Below, one piece after another: positions 1 to 7,340 of a stretch of DNA of 32,166 nucleotides. Origin of the DNA: Candidatus Roslinia caecavium (GTDB taxonomy: Bacteria; Bacillota; Clostridia; Monoglobales; Monoglobaceae); contig CAJFTO010000032.1 in the NCBI GenBank assembly GCA_904419955.1, forward strand, positions 1 through 32,166. The letters are read 5' to 3'. How positions within the stretch are numbered: the first letter of the stretch is position 1; each line of letters begins with the position of its first letter. The position numbers and the translations under genes were made by a program. The notes below the pieces were generated by a model. That model saw only the letters and a list, made by a program, of their open reading frames with translations. It was not told the origin of the DNA and did no database searches.

Positions 1-512
1 TTAAAAATATTGAAGAGGACGATTATAATAAAATAAGCGCTATGTTTAACAGAATATACAGCGCGTATTTCAGCGATATTGAACTCAGATACGCCCGCAC
101 GTCTTCTATGCTGTATTCTCTGCTTGTGCTCATTGCAGAGACGCGGCGATCTAAAGCGAAAGTTCAGGACGAACTCTCGATGCAGCTCGCTCCGGCTATG
201 AATTATATCAGACGTCATACGCATGAGGACATATCCGTAGACGATCTTGCAAAAATAGTAGGCGTAAGCTCCGGAAGACTATCGGTTTTGTTCAAACAGA
301 CGTTTGGTCTGACTCCGGCTCAGGCCGTGCGTAAATATAAGCTTGAACAGGCAAAGCATCTTATGGATTCCAGACCGGATATGAAGGTAAAAGAGATCGC
401 AGAACGGTGCGGTTTTTCCAGCGTTTCGTATTTTGTCACCGCCTTTAAAAAGGAATTTGGAATCTCGCCCACCGATTATAAAAACAATTTTTCAAACGCC
501 TTCTTCTGGTAG
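1..512 (+). CDS. AraC-family transcriptional regulator, 3' part (5' end outside window)
   Basis: This is the C-terminal part of an AraC/XylS-type DNA-binding regulator. The frame stays open from base 1 to the TAG at 510-512, so the ATG at 42 is probably internal and the N-terminal sensor domain lies outside the window. The last ~100 residues form a typical pair of helix-turn-helix motifs: the first around DDLAKIVGVSSGRLSVLFKQ, the second around EIAERCGFSSVSYFVTAFKK, followed by the family signature FGISPTDYK. Such proteins usually activate a neighbouring sugar or stress gene, but the sensor half is missing and the only complete neighbour (the thi operon) is on the opposite strand, so no target can be named. 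An intrinsic terminator follows. Confidence 0.93.
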   Translation, partial: KNIEEDDYNKISAMFNRIYSAYFSDIELRYARTSSMLYSLLVLIAETRRSKAKVQDELSMQLAPAMNYIRRHTHEDISVDDLAKIVGVSSGRLSVLFKQTFGLTPAQAVRKYKLEQAKHLMDSRPDMKVKEIAERCGFSSVSYFVTAFKKEFGISPTDYKNNFSNAFFW

Positions 513-527
513 TCGTTTGCGCACAAA

Positions 528-570
528 GCCGCGCGTTCGCTATATCCGCAGCCGCGCGGCCGTTTTATTT
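528..570 (+). terminator. Intrinsic terminator after the AraC-type gene
   Basis: An 8-bp perfect stem (GCCGCGCG at 528-535, CGCGCGGC at 553-560) is followed by CGTTTTATTT. It lies 16 bases past the AraC stop. The convergent tenI gene ends at 640, and the same hairpin may also stop that transcript, though its U-run in that direction is poor. Confidence 0.8.
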
Positions 571-639
571 ATCGATTTTGAGTCAAGTAAAATAACAATA
601 TAAATTTCGCTTCGAGCGTAAAGTCAGATTGCCCGCGTT

Positions 640-1263
640 TTATTCCCATAGTAGTCTCCGAGCCCGCCTCTTTAATATCCACTCGGGTACGTTTTCGCCG
701 CGCATAAATTCGGACATGAGCGCCGCGCCCGAAGCTCCGGCTAAAACGACGGAATCACAATTTTCGGCGTTGATCCCGCCCAAAGCGTAGATCGGGATAT
801 TCACTTTCTTCCGCGCGTCTGTAATAAGGCTCAGCCCTTTAGGCGGAACTCCTTTTTTGCAGTCCGTCTCAAATATATGGCTCAGCGTGATATAGCTCGC
901 GCCGAGCCTCTCGGCTTCCACAGCGTCTTCTACCGTGTGCGCCGAGGCTCCGACAAGTTCAAATCCGCTTATATCGGAGTTCCTGAGCAGATCCATAGTA
1001 AGGTGTATTTTTCTATATCCCAAGCTTGCCGCCGCGCTTATATATGTGTGTAGTATCGCGTTTTTGCACCTTGATATTACTTCGCGCGCCAAATTTATAT
1101 ATTCGTCCTTCGGCAAGTCCTTCTCCCTTAAGACGACCGGTATTCCCAAACCGTCTATCTTAGCAAGTCTTGCAAGATATTCGTCTCGGTCGCCTTTGAA
1201 CAGTTTTCGGTTGGAGATACATAAAAATTCTGGCGTTTGTCCATCCATATCGTTTTTATACAT
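640..1263 (-). CDS. tenI: TenI-like thiazole tautomerase / thiamine phosphate synthase family protein
   Basis: A 207-residue TIM-barrel protein of the ThiE/TenI family and the last gene of the thi operon; its start overlaps the thiH stop by 8 bases. ThiE joins HMP-PP to thiazole phosphate, whereas TenI only isomerises the thiazole phosphate carboxylate. Two features favour TenI. The motif HIFETDCKKG (residues 129-138) closely matches B. subtilis TenI, including the histidine known there as the acid/base catalyst. The region where ThiE carries its D-G-V-H-L-G-Q pyrophosphate/metal motif reads RKIHLTMDLL (about 84-93) and lacks the Gly-Gln. LREKD (46-50) and the ALGGI phosphate loop (about 155-159) are conserved. 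Automatic pipelines often call such clostridial proteins thiE, and synthase activity cannot be excluded from sequence alone. Confidence 0.85.
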   Translation of the reverse strand: MYKNDMDGQTPEFLCISNRKLFKGDRDEYLARLAKIDGLGIPVVLREKDLPKDEYINLAREVISRCKNAILHTYISAAASLGYRKIHLTMDLLRNSDISGFELVGASAHTVEDAVEAERLGASYITLSHIFETDCKKGVPPKGLSLITDARKKVNIPIYALGGINAENCDSVVLAGASGAALMSEFMRGENVPEWILKRRARRLLWE

Positions 1264-2419
1264 ATATGTAATCGCTCATTACGGGTTGAAGTCCCTTATC
1301 CACGATCGCCTCGTACACTTCGTCTACGCTTCTGCCGTCGGAGATCTCAAACTGCTCGTCGCCCTTCTCCTCGCCTGTATGTCCGCCTATACCGACGTTG
1401 ACGCCCGCGCTTATCTTTGTCGCGGCGATGTCGATTATGTTGTCTCTAAACCGCTGTCCCTCTCTGGTCGAGATGGTTATGCTGGCGAACGGCATAAACA
1501 ATCTGTACGCGCAGATCACCTGAAGCAACTGGGTCTCGTGCACGTCTTTCGGGTTGATCTTATCGTTGTTTATGATAGGTCTGAGGCGCGGACATGAAAA
1601 CGCTATCTCCGCGTGAGGATATTTCTTCTGGATAAGGTATGCGTGCATCCCGGTTGCAAACGCGTCCTTTCTGAAATTATCGAGGCCGAGCAGCGCCGCG
1701 AAACCCACGCCGCGCATACCGCCCATAAGAGCGCGTTCCTGGGCGTTTATTCTGTACGGAAAAACTCTCTTATGTCCGGCAAGATGGAGTTTTCCGTATT
1801 TTTCCGAATTGTACGTCTCCTGGAATACGGTAACGTAATCCGCTCCGCATTTATGCAGATAGTTGTAATCGTCGCTGTTCATCGGATAGACCTCCAAGCC
1901 TATCGTCTTAAAATATTTCTTCGCTATCCGGCACGCCTCGCCGATGTATTCAACGTCGGACATCTTTTTAGATTCGCCGGTCAATATCAATATCTCCTGG
2001 AGCCCGGTTTTGGATATCTCCCGCATCTCCTGCTCGATCTCCTCATATGTGAGCTTAGCCCTTTTAATTTTATTATGGCAGTTGAAACCGCAGTAGATAC
2101 AATAATTTTCGCAGTAATTTGCGATATATATCGGAGTAAACATATATATCGAGTTTCCAAAGTGTTTTTTTGTCTCGAAACGGGCTTTTTGCGCGATCTC
2201 CTCGATAAACGGCGCCGCCGCCGGAGAGAGCAGAGCTCCAAAGTCGTCGGGACTTAGTTCGTCCTTACTGAGAGCGCGCTTAACGTCCTCTGCGGAATAT
2301 GCGTCCTCGCTGTATTCGTTCATCATTTTTATAACTCTATCGGGAATATCGCTGTCTATTATTTCCATATCCGGCATATACGTCATACAGTCGGTAGTCG
2401 GTATAAACTGATTTTCCAT
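1256..2419 (-). CDS. thiH: 2-iminoacetate synthase ThiH (radical SAM tyrosine lyase)
   Basis: ThiH cleaves tyrosine to p-cresol and dehydroglycine (2-iminoacetate), which ThiG uses to build the thiazole ring. The 387-residue length is normal. The radical-SAM cluster motif CX3CX2C is visible as CENYCIYC (C103, C107, C110). The C-terminal half carries the ThiH/BATS-type sequence: SCPRLRP, then STREG, then a final GIGGHTGEEKGDEQFEI. It lies between thiG (51-base gap, RBS AAAGGATTG) and tenI (8-base overlap). Use of ThiH instead of the oxygen-dependent glycine oxidase ThiO fits an anaerobe. Confidence 0.96.
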   Translation of the reverse strand: MENQFIPTTDCMTYMPDMEIIDSDIPDRVIKMMNEYSEDAYSAEDVKRALSKDELSPDDFGALLSPAAAPFIEEIAQKARFETKKHFGNSIYMFTPIYIANYCENYCIYCGFNCHNKIKRAKLTYEEIEQEMREISKTGLQEILILTGESKKMSDVEYIGEACRIAKKYFKTIGLEVYPMNSDDYNYLHKCGADYVTVFQETYNSEKYGKLHLAGHKRVFPYRINAQERALMGGMRGVGFAALLGLDNFRKDAFATGMHAYLIQKKYPHAEIAFSCPRLRPIINNDKINPKDVHETQLLQVICAYRLFMPFASITISTREGQRFRDNIIDIAATKISAGVNVGIGGHTGEEKGDEQFEISDGRSVDEVYEAIVDKGLQPVMSDYIYV

Positions 2420-2470
2420 TTAGTTCAATCCTTTCAAGTCTTGTTTTAAGTTGAATTTACCTTTATCGTC

Positions 2471-3253
2471 TCAGTCTCTTAAAAATCCCGTGAGCGGGGA
2501 AGACGCCGAAGCTCCGGAGTCTATGACGCGGCCGAGTCCGCTCAGGTAGGCCGTGCGTCCAGCCTCGATAGCCTTTTTAAACGCCGACGCCATAGCCGGA
2601 ACGTCTCCCGCAGTGGCTATCGCCGTATTCGCCATGACCGCAGCCGCGCCCATTTCCATCGCCTCGCACGCCTGAGACGGTTTTCCGATCCCAGCGTCCA
2701 CTATGATCGGAAGATCTATCTCTTCGATCAATATACGTATAAACTCCTTCGTGCAGAGCCCTTTATTCGATCCTATCGGCGAGCCGAGAGGCATTACCGC
2801 CGCCGCGCCCGCATCTGCAAGATCCCTTGCGGCGTTTAGATCCGGATACATATACGGCATTACCACAAAGCCTTCTTTCGCAAGTATCTCAGTAGCTTTT
2901 ATCGTTTCGTAATTATCCGGCAGCAGGTATTTTGAATCGTGTATGACCTCTATCTTTATAAAATCGCCGCAGCCGAGTTCTCTTGCAAGCCGTGCGATCC
3001 TGACCGCTTCGTCCGCGTTCCTCGCGCCCGACGTATTAGGAAGCAGGGTTACTCCCTCCGGAATATAGTCGAGTATATTCGCTACGTCTCCTGTGGCCGC
3101 GCGTCTCAGCGCGAGCGTGATTATCTCAGCTCCGGCGTTTTCCACCGCGGCTTTGATCAGATCCAGCGAATATTTGCCCGATCCTAAGATGAATCTCGAA
3201 TCAAACGAATGTCCGCCTATTATTAATTTATCCTGTGTTTTATTATTTTCCAT
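2471..3253 (-). CDS. thiG: Thiazole synthase ThiG
   Basis: ThiG condenses 1-deoxyxylulose-5-phosphate, dehydroglycine and the ThiS thiocarboxylate to form the thiazole phosphate moiety of thiamine. It is 260 residues, normal for the family. The N-terminal FILGSGKY, the [15 protein letters not shown] segment with the likely Schiff-base lysine (K100), [12 protein letters not shown] and the phosphate-binding [11 protein letters not shown] segment are all present. It starts 3 bases after thiF and uses GAGGTATAATAA-ATG as its ribosome binding site, so translation is probably coupled. Confidence 0.97.
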   Translation of the reverse strand: MENNKTQDKLIIGGHSFDSRFILGSGKYSLDLIKAAVENAGAEIITLALRRAATGDVANILDYIPEGVTLLPNTSGARNADEAVRIARLARELGCGDFIKIEVIHDSKYLLPDNYETIKATEILAKEGFVVMPYMYPDLNAARDLADAGAAAVMPLGSPIGSNKGLCTKEFIRILIEEIDLPIIVDAGIGKPSQACEAMEMGAAAVMANTAIATAGDVPAMASAFKKAIEAGRTAYLSGLGRVIDSGASASSPLTGFLRD

Positions 3254-3256
3254 TTA

Positions 3257-3889
3257 TTATACCTCGTTTCTATCCAATATAAGTCTAAGCGCCATATTCG
3301 CCTGATGATTGGCGCAAACGGCGACTCTCGGCGCCGCCAAGAAATTTGTATCGCTCAATTCGGAAGACCGGTCGCCGCATATATACAGTCTTTCAAAAAC
3401 CTTTTTCGTTTTAATACTATTGGCGCTCGAAAAACCCGCCATCCCGGAACCGGCTACGACGATCGCGTCCGTTTTCTCAAGCAGAGTATTGACCAGCATA
3501 GCCTTTTCTTCCGCGACGTCGAAGGCCTCGCATACTATCTTATACCCCGATAATAACTCTGCGGCGTTTTCAGCCGTCATCTTGATATTTTTGCATTCTA
3601 TATCGAGATAGGGGTTTATGCTTTCAACGATCCGCCTTATCGCGTCGGTTTTATAGAGCCCGATATGTTCAAGCGAATATTGCTGACGATTGATATTGCT
3701 CAGATCTACCCTGTCGTAATCGATAAGCAGCATACGTCCGACGCCGCATCTTGCCAGCGAGACCGCAATGTTAGAGCCAAGCCCGCCAAGTCCGCACACC
3801 GCTACCGAAGCGTTTGTTATCTTCTCATATACGTCCGAACCGTATCTTTTGAGCATGATATTTTCTATATCTTTTCTGCCTATTTCCAT
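3257..3889 (-). CDS. thiF: Sulfur carrier ThiS adenylyltransferase ThiF
   Basis: An E1-like enzyme that adenylates the ThiS C-terminus before sulfur transfer. The 210-residue protein has the GLGGLGS nucleotide-binding loop (33-39), then LIDYDRVDLSNINRQQY, the E1/ThiF/MoeB signature with its Asp and Arg contacts. It is the short clostridial form: I see no CX2C pairs for the structural zinc found in E. coli ThiF/MoeB. The start abuts the thiS stop with no gap, which suits tight stoichiometric coupling of the two partners. Confidence 0.95.
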   Translation of the reverse strand: MEIGRKDIENIMLKRYGSDVYEKITNASVAVCGLGGLGSNIAVSLARCGVGRMLLIDYDRVDLSNINRQQYSLEHIGLYKTDAIRRIVESINPYLDIECKNIKMTAENAAELLSGYKIVCEAFDVAEEKAMLVNTLLEKTDAIVVAGSGMAGFSSANSIKTKKVFERLYICGDRSSELSDTNFLAAPRVAVCANHQANMALRLILDRNEV

Positions 3890-4087
3890 TTATCCGCCTC
3901 CCACAAAGCCGACTATCTCAACTCTATCGCCGTCATTTAAACTCGTGCTTTCATATTCAGATTTTGGAACTATATTTTCATTAAGCTCGACCGCGACCCT
4001 GTTTTTGTTATACCCTAAGCTCTCCAACGCTTCGATCAAACTCTTACCGCCGAGTTCGGATCTGTCTTCTCCATTTATATAAACCAT
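3890..4087 (-). CDS. thiS: Sulfur carrier protein ThiS
   Basis: A 65-residue beta-grasp (ubiquitin-like) carrier ending in VGFVGGG; the C-terminal Gly-Gly is the site of adenylation and thiocarboxylate formation. I chose the ATG at 4087 because a strong AAAGGGGAG ribosome binding site lies 5-6 bases before it. The longer open frame starting at 4123 would begin inside the U-run of the leader hairpin and has no ribosome binding site. It is the first gene of thiS-F-G-H-tenI and follows the candidate riboswitch by 35 bases. Confidence 0.95.
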   Translation of the reverse strand: MVYINGEDRSELGGKSLIEALESLGYNKNRVAVELNENIVPKSEYESTSLNDGDRVEIVGFVGGG

Positions 4088-4121
4088 CGTCTCTCCCCTT
4101 TCTGTTTTCCTGATTTTATGC

Positions 4122-4178
4122 AAAAAAATAACGCAAATAGACTACACCCTTTTGGTGGTGCACCCCATTTACGTTATT
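4122..4178 (-). promoter_or_regulatory. Leader terminator hairpin of the thi operon; candidate HMP-PP (thiS-motif) riboswitch
   Basis: On the minus strand a 12-bp arm pair (AATAACGTAAAT at 4178-4167 with ATTTGCGTTATT at 4138-4127, one U-G wobble) encloses a G-rich ~28-base internal region containing GGGGTGCACC and AAAAGGGTG, and is followed by seven T (4128-4122). It begins almost at the predicted transcription start of a promoter ending at 4182, so it is a leader attenuator and not just the terminator of the upstream gene. A riboswitch class known from Clostridia, upstream of thiS, senses HMP-PP with an aptamer embedded in a terminator stem; position, compactness and gene context fit. I assign it by architecture and context, not by a covariance-model match. 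No THI-box (TPP) core is visible. Confidence 0.7.
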
Positions 4179-4181
4179 ATA

Positions 4182-4210
4182 ACTATACCAAATTTATTTT
4201 AGTTTGTCAA
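4182..4210 (-). promoter_or_regulatory. SigmaA-type promoter of the thiS operon
   Basis: TTGACA (4210-4205), a 17-base spacer and TATAGT (4187-4182). The TGA stop of the upstream thioesterase gene (4209-4207) lies inside the -35 box, so the thi operon has its own start directly at the end of the mtrB-pyk-thioesterase unit. Predicted start is near 4175. Confidence 0.85.
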
Positions 4211-4629
4211 CAGTTATTGTCGCCGGATAATTTTTCTAGTTCCGCGTAAATATCCGGAAACGTTTTTTTCAAATTCAAAGGATGAAATTCGGGCGTCGTA
4301 AAGCCGTGAGTGGTGTATCCCGAAGCTAAAAGCCGTTCGTCCTCGCATCTTATCACGTTGTATTCAAAAACGCATTTTGCCACGCCAAGCTTTTTCAGTC
4401 CGACTTCTATCCAAATATCGTCCTGATATTTCGCGCCTTCGATGAATTTACAATAACAGTCGACCAGCGGGAGCAGAACTCCTCTCTCTTCTATCTCTCT
4501 GTAGCTCATGCCCGTGGTTTTAAAGAACTCCGTCCTTCCCACCTCAAACCAAGGGAAATACCTTGAGTGATGAACGACTCCCATTTGATCGGTCTCGCTG
4601 TACCTTACTGTTAATTTAGTTCTAAACAT
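4207..4629 (-). CDS. Hotdog-fold acyl-CoA thioesterase (YbgC / 4-hydroxybenzoyl-CoA thioesterase family)
   Basis: A 140-residue single hotdog domain that hydrolyses acyl- or aroyl-CoA thioesters; the substrate cannot be read from the sequence. The family signature is present near the N-terminus: YSETDQMGVVHHSRYFPWFE, with D14 at the catalytic aspartate position of the 4HBT/YbgC group. Length is normal. It starts 35 bases after pyk (AAGAAGG ribosome binding site) and is probably the third gene of mtrB-pyk-thioesterase. It ends in TGA. Confidence 0.9.
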   Translation of the reverse strand: MFRTKLTVRYSETDQMGVVHHSRYFPWFEVGRTEFFKTTGMSYREIEERGVLLPLVDCYCKFIEGAKYQDDIWIEVGLKKLGVAKCVFEYNVIRCEDERLLASGYTTHGFTTPEFHPLNLKKTFPDIYAELEKLSGDNNC

Positions 4630-4664
4630 CCGCTTACCTTCTTAGTCGATTATTATATAGGAAA

Positions 4665-6422
4665 TTATACTATCTTAGCGATACCCGCGTAAACCTGTCC
4701 TCTGTTGCCGTCTATTGTGATTATAGACTGATTCTTTAAAACATTCGTCGCGTTTTTGGCGCCGCACAGAACGGGTATCCCGAGAGTCATGCCGACTATA
4801 GCGGCGTGAGACGTGAAGCCGGGCGCTTCGGTTATGATCGCCGAAGCTCGTTTCAGCAAGCTGATAAGCTCGTTTGACGTTTCGGGTATTACAAGAATAT
4901 CTCCGTCTTCAAAGTTTCTGACCGCCTCGGCCTTATTCTTAGCCACGCAAACCTTTCCGCTTATGATCTTCGAGCCGATGCTGCTGCCCTGGAGCAGTAC
5001 GTCGCCGACCAATTGAACCTTAAGCAGGTTGGTAGTGCCGCTCACTCCGAGCGGAGCGCCGCCGGTCAATACGATCACGTCGCCCATATTCACAATATCG
5101 GTTTTATTTACCGCCAAATCTACAGCTTGTTCAAAGAGCTCGTCGCTGGTCTTCTTAGCCTCGGACATGAGCGGTAATACGCCCCACGACAGATTAAGCT
5201 GTCTCCAGGTCTTCTCGTTCATGACGCAGGCTATTATAGGACATACCGGTCTAAAACCTGAGATCTGTCTCGGAGTGTAACCGGATCTGCTGACCGTAAC
5301 TATAGCCGCGGCCTCGATATCGTGCGCGGTCGCGCAGGACGAATGACTGATCGCGTTCGATACGCTTCTGTTTGCGCGCAGATGAGTGTTTTCAAAGCGT
5401 TTTACATAATCTATATTCTCCTCGGTCTTGACGCAGATCCTCGCCATAGTCTCAAGCGCAAGCACAGGATAATCGCCGACCGCCGTCTCTCCGGACAGCA
5501 TGACCGCCGACGTGCCGTCGTATACCGCGTTCGCTACGTCTGAAATCTCCGCTCTTGTAGGACGCGGATTGTGGGTTATAGACTCGAGCATCTGGGTCGC
5601 CGTGATGACCTTCTTACCCTCGGTATAACAACGTTTTATTATACGTTTTTGTATAGCCGGGAGCTCGTCGAACGAGATCTCAACTCCCATATCTCCGCGG
5701 GCTACCATTATACTGTCGCTGACTTTAAGAATCGATTCAATATTGTCGACGCCCTGACGGTTTTCGATTTTCGCTATTATCTGAATATTCTCGCCGCCGT
5801 TGTTCTCCAATATGCGTTTAATATCCAAAACGTCGTATGCAGTTCTTACAAAAGAAGCTGCGATAAAGTCAAAATCATTTTCTATGCCGAAAATTATATC
5901 GTCAATATCTTTTTGGCTGACATAATCCATACTGAGTTCGACGTCGGGGACGTTTATACTCTTATGGTTGCTTACGGGACCGCTGTTTAATACCTGGCAG
6001 ATCACGTCCTTGCCGTCTATATTAACAACCTTCATCTCTATAAGACCGTCGTCGATCAATATACGATTTCCGACGTTTACGTCTTTAGCGAGATTCGCGT
6101 ACGTGATAGAGGTTACTTCCTGATTTCCGACGATATCGTCGGGCGTGAGCCTGAAGGTTTGTCCTTGCTCGAGAAAGATCTTTCCGTCTTCAAAATTTCC
6201 GGTTCTCACTTCCGGACCTTTTGTGTCCAGCAAAAGCGCGATCGGAAGATTAAGCTCTTCTCTCATTTTTTTCACGGCGTCGATCCTCACCTGATGATCT
6301 TCGTGGGTACCGTGCGAAAAATTTATTCTCGCCACGTTCATTCCGCTGAGCATCAGCTGTTTTAAAACTTTCGGATCGTCCGTCGCCGGTCCCATGGTAC
6401 AAATGATTTTCGTTTTTCTCAT
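4665..6422 (-). CDS. pyk: Pyruvate kinase with C-terminal PEP-utilising-type domain
   Basis: Catalyses phosphoenolpyruvate + ADP to pyruvate + ATP, the last step of glycolysis. From the ATG at 6422 the protein has 585 residues, the same as the Bacillus enzymes, which carry an extra C-terminal domain. Visible are the N-terminal KTKIICTMGPAT, NFSHGTHEDH, LLDTKGPEVRTG, the catalytic/metal segment AKIENRQGVDNI and VARGDMGVE, ATQMLESI and SGETAVGDYP. The tail is a PEP-utiliser-like swivel domain with APGFTSHAA (His about 539). I preferred this ATG over an upstream TTG because GAGGAG lies 7 bases before it. It begins 1 base after the mtrB stop, so the two are almost certainly co-translated. Confidence 0.97.
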   Translation of the reverse strand: MRKTKIICTMGPATDDPKVLKQLMLSGMNVARINFSHGTHEDHQVRIDAVKKMREELNLPIALLLDTKGPEVRTGNFEDGKIFLEQGQTFRLTPDDIVGNQEVTSITYANLAKDVNVGNRILIDDGLIEMKVVNIDGKDVICQVLNSGPVSNHKSINVPDVELSMDYVSQKDIDDIIFGIENDFDFIAASFVRTAYDVLDIKRILENNGGENIQIIAKIENRQGVDNIESILKVSDSIMVARGDMGVEISFDELPAIQKRIIKRCYTEGKKVITATQMLESITHNPRPTRAEISDVANAVYDGTSAVMLSGETAVGDYPVLALETMARICVKTEENIDYVKRFENTHLRANRSVSNAISHSSCATAHDIEAAAIVTVSRSGYTPRQISGFRPVCPIIACVMNEKTWRQLNLSWGVLPLMSEAKKTSDELFEQAVDLAVNKTDIVNMGDVIVLTGGAPLGVSGTTNLLKVQLVGDVLLQGSSIGSKIISGKVCVAKNKAEAVRNFEDGDILVIPETSNELISLLKRASAIITEAPGFTSHAAIVGMTLGIPVLCGAKNATNVLKNQSIITIDGNRGQVYAGIAKIV

Positions 6423-6423
6423 A

Positions 6424-6654
6424 TTAATTCTCCTCGCCAATGTTGATAATTCCCGTTTTTGTGTAAAGGGTAGCTTTTCCTCTGATTTTTATAGCAGACG
6501 TGTACTCGGTAAACTGAGCGAGATACGCTTCTCCCTTGCCGAGCTTTTCGGTATGATGAAACTTTGTGTCGCGGCCTCTTGTGAGACCGATAATAGTCAC
6601 GCCGTCCTCCTTTGCGACTATTGTAACATAATCGCCGCCGCTTACGTTATCCAT
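6424..6654 (-). CDS. mtrB: Tryptophan RNA-binding attenuator protein TRAP (MtrB)
   Basis: TRAP forms an 11-subunit ring that binds tryptophan between subunits and wraps RNA carrying repeated GAG/UAG triplets, ending transcription or blocking translation of trp genes. The 76-residue protein aligns without gaps to B. subtilis TRAP (75 residues): VIGLTRG-D-TKFHH becomes IIGLTRGRDTKFHH, and AQFTEYTSAIKIRG matches AQFTEHTSAIKVRG. The RNA-contact residues K37, K56 and R58 and the tryptophan-pocket residues T25, Q47, T49 and S53 are kept. The ATG at 6654 has GGAAAGGA upstream; the longer open frame lacks a ribosome binding site. In Bacillus mtrB follows mtrA (folE); here it leads a pyk operon. Confidence 0.95.
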   Translation of the reverse strand: MDNVSGGDYVTIVAKEDGVTIIGLTRGRDTKFHHTEKLGKGEAYLAQFTEYTSAIKIRGKATLYTKTGIINIGEEN

Positions 6655-6748
6655 AATAGTATCCTTTCCAACACTGTTTTTACGCCCGGCGTCTTTATTA
6701 CAAGAATAAATTCGAGCGTTTACCAAAATTTGAAATTAAATCACAATA

Positions 6749-6777
6749 ATTATATAATATTAGCGCCCAAATTGCAA
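6749..6777 (-). promoter_or_regulatory. Promoter of the mtrB-pyk-thioesterase unit
   Basis: TTGCAA (6777-6772), 17-base spacer, TATAAT (6754-6749). It leaves an ~88-base untranslated leader before mtrB. I see no GAG/UAG repeat series in this leader that would suggest TRAP autoregulation. Confidence 0.8.
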
Positions 6778-6836
6778 GTTCGATTGTTAACATTTTGTAA
6801 GTATTTCTTTAAAAATATGCAAATTTATTTAATTTT

Positions 6837-6944
6837 AAGGCGTATATAAATATTAACGGCTTGTTAAAATAGCCGCTTGGCCTATCTTTATAGCTGAGTT
6901 ATAAATTAATAAGTCGTATTCAACTCAATATACGCCTTTTTAAA
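6837..6944 (+). other. Folded intergenic element closed by an 11-bp inverted repeat
   Basis: No gene is visible between 6780 and 7020. This part has an 11-bp perfect inverted repeat, AAGGCGTATAT (6837-6847) with ATATACGCCTT (6928-6938), followed by further T then AAA. Inside are two smaller hairpins: CGGCT/AGCCG (6857-6875) and TGAGTT/AACTCA (6895-6927). The result is a three-way-junction shape of about 100 bases with a short 3' U-run on the plus strand. It could be a small RNA, a long-loop terminator-like structure or a decayed miniature inverted-repeat element. The plus strand is suggested only by the T-run. Confidence 0.4.
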
Positions 6945-7024
6945 CTATTCTACTTAAAATTATTTTCTATAGGCGTCGCGATAAGCCCGCCGCGCGCAGA
7001 TCGTAAACTCCATATATCGACAAA

Positions 7025-7051
7025 TAAAAAACCGCGTCCAAAAGGACGCGG
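7025..7051 (-). terminator. Intrinsic terminator of rpsF-ssb-rpsR
   Basis: On the minus strand, CCGCGTCC-TTTT-GGACGCGG is followed by a run of T; it sits just past the rpsR stop. The stem is perfect over 8 bp. Confidence 0.92.
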
Positions 7052-7063
7052 GATAGTTCTAAA

Positions 7064-7312
7064 TTAGTCGGATGTATACGGAAGCAGAGCTACCTGTCTC
7101 GCTCTCTTTATAGCGACCGTAAGCTGTCTCTGATGCTTAGCGCAGCAACCGCTTATACGTCTCGGCAATATCTTAGCGCGCTCGGTCACGTATCTTCTGA
7201 GCTTAGCTACATCTTTGTAATCGATATGGTCTACTTTATCAACACAGAACGAGCAAACTTTTCTCTTAGGACGTCTGCCGCGCGGTCTGTCTTGTCTTTT
7301 TTCTTCAGCCAT
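7064..7312 (-). CDS. rpsR: 30S ribosomal protein S18
   Basis: An 82-residue small-subunit protein that pairs with S6 on the platform of the 30S subunit. It has the basic N-terminus, [22 protein letters not shown] and the conserved [13 protein letters not shown] tail. It is the cysteine-containing (zinc-type) form: C20 and C23 (CSFC) with the CC pair in SGCCAKHQ. Genomes with this form often carry a zinc-free paralogue elsewhere, used under zinc starvation. The ribosome binding site is AGGAGGAAAATAGTA-ATG. It is the last gene of the operon. Confidence 0.98.
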   Translation of the reverse strand: MAEEKRQDRPRGRRPKRKVCSFCVDKVDHIDYKDVAKLRRYVTERAKILPRRISGCCAKHQRQLTVAIKRARQVALLPYTSD

Positions 7313-7340
7313 TACTATTTTCCTCCTATCAATTCAAATT

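Noticed and set aside
935-2257. Long open frames antisense to tenI and thiH
   Set aside because: They lie wholly over conserved enzymes in the opposite frame, have no ribosome binding sites and are rich in Arg/Leu/Val as expected of shadows. The same holds for the antisense frames over pyk, ade, the 834-residue gene, znuC, clpX and tig.
4088-4206. TPP riboswitch (THI box) before thiS
   Set aside because: The conserved CTGAGA and ACCTGATCTGG-type cores are absent and the leader is too short; the compact terminator-embedded class fits better.
6423-6440. Longer pyk start at an upstream TTG
   Set aside because: That start would place the GAGGAG ribosome binding site inside the gene and overlap mtrB; the ATG at 6422 has ideal spacing.
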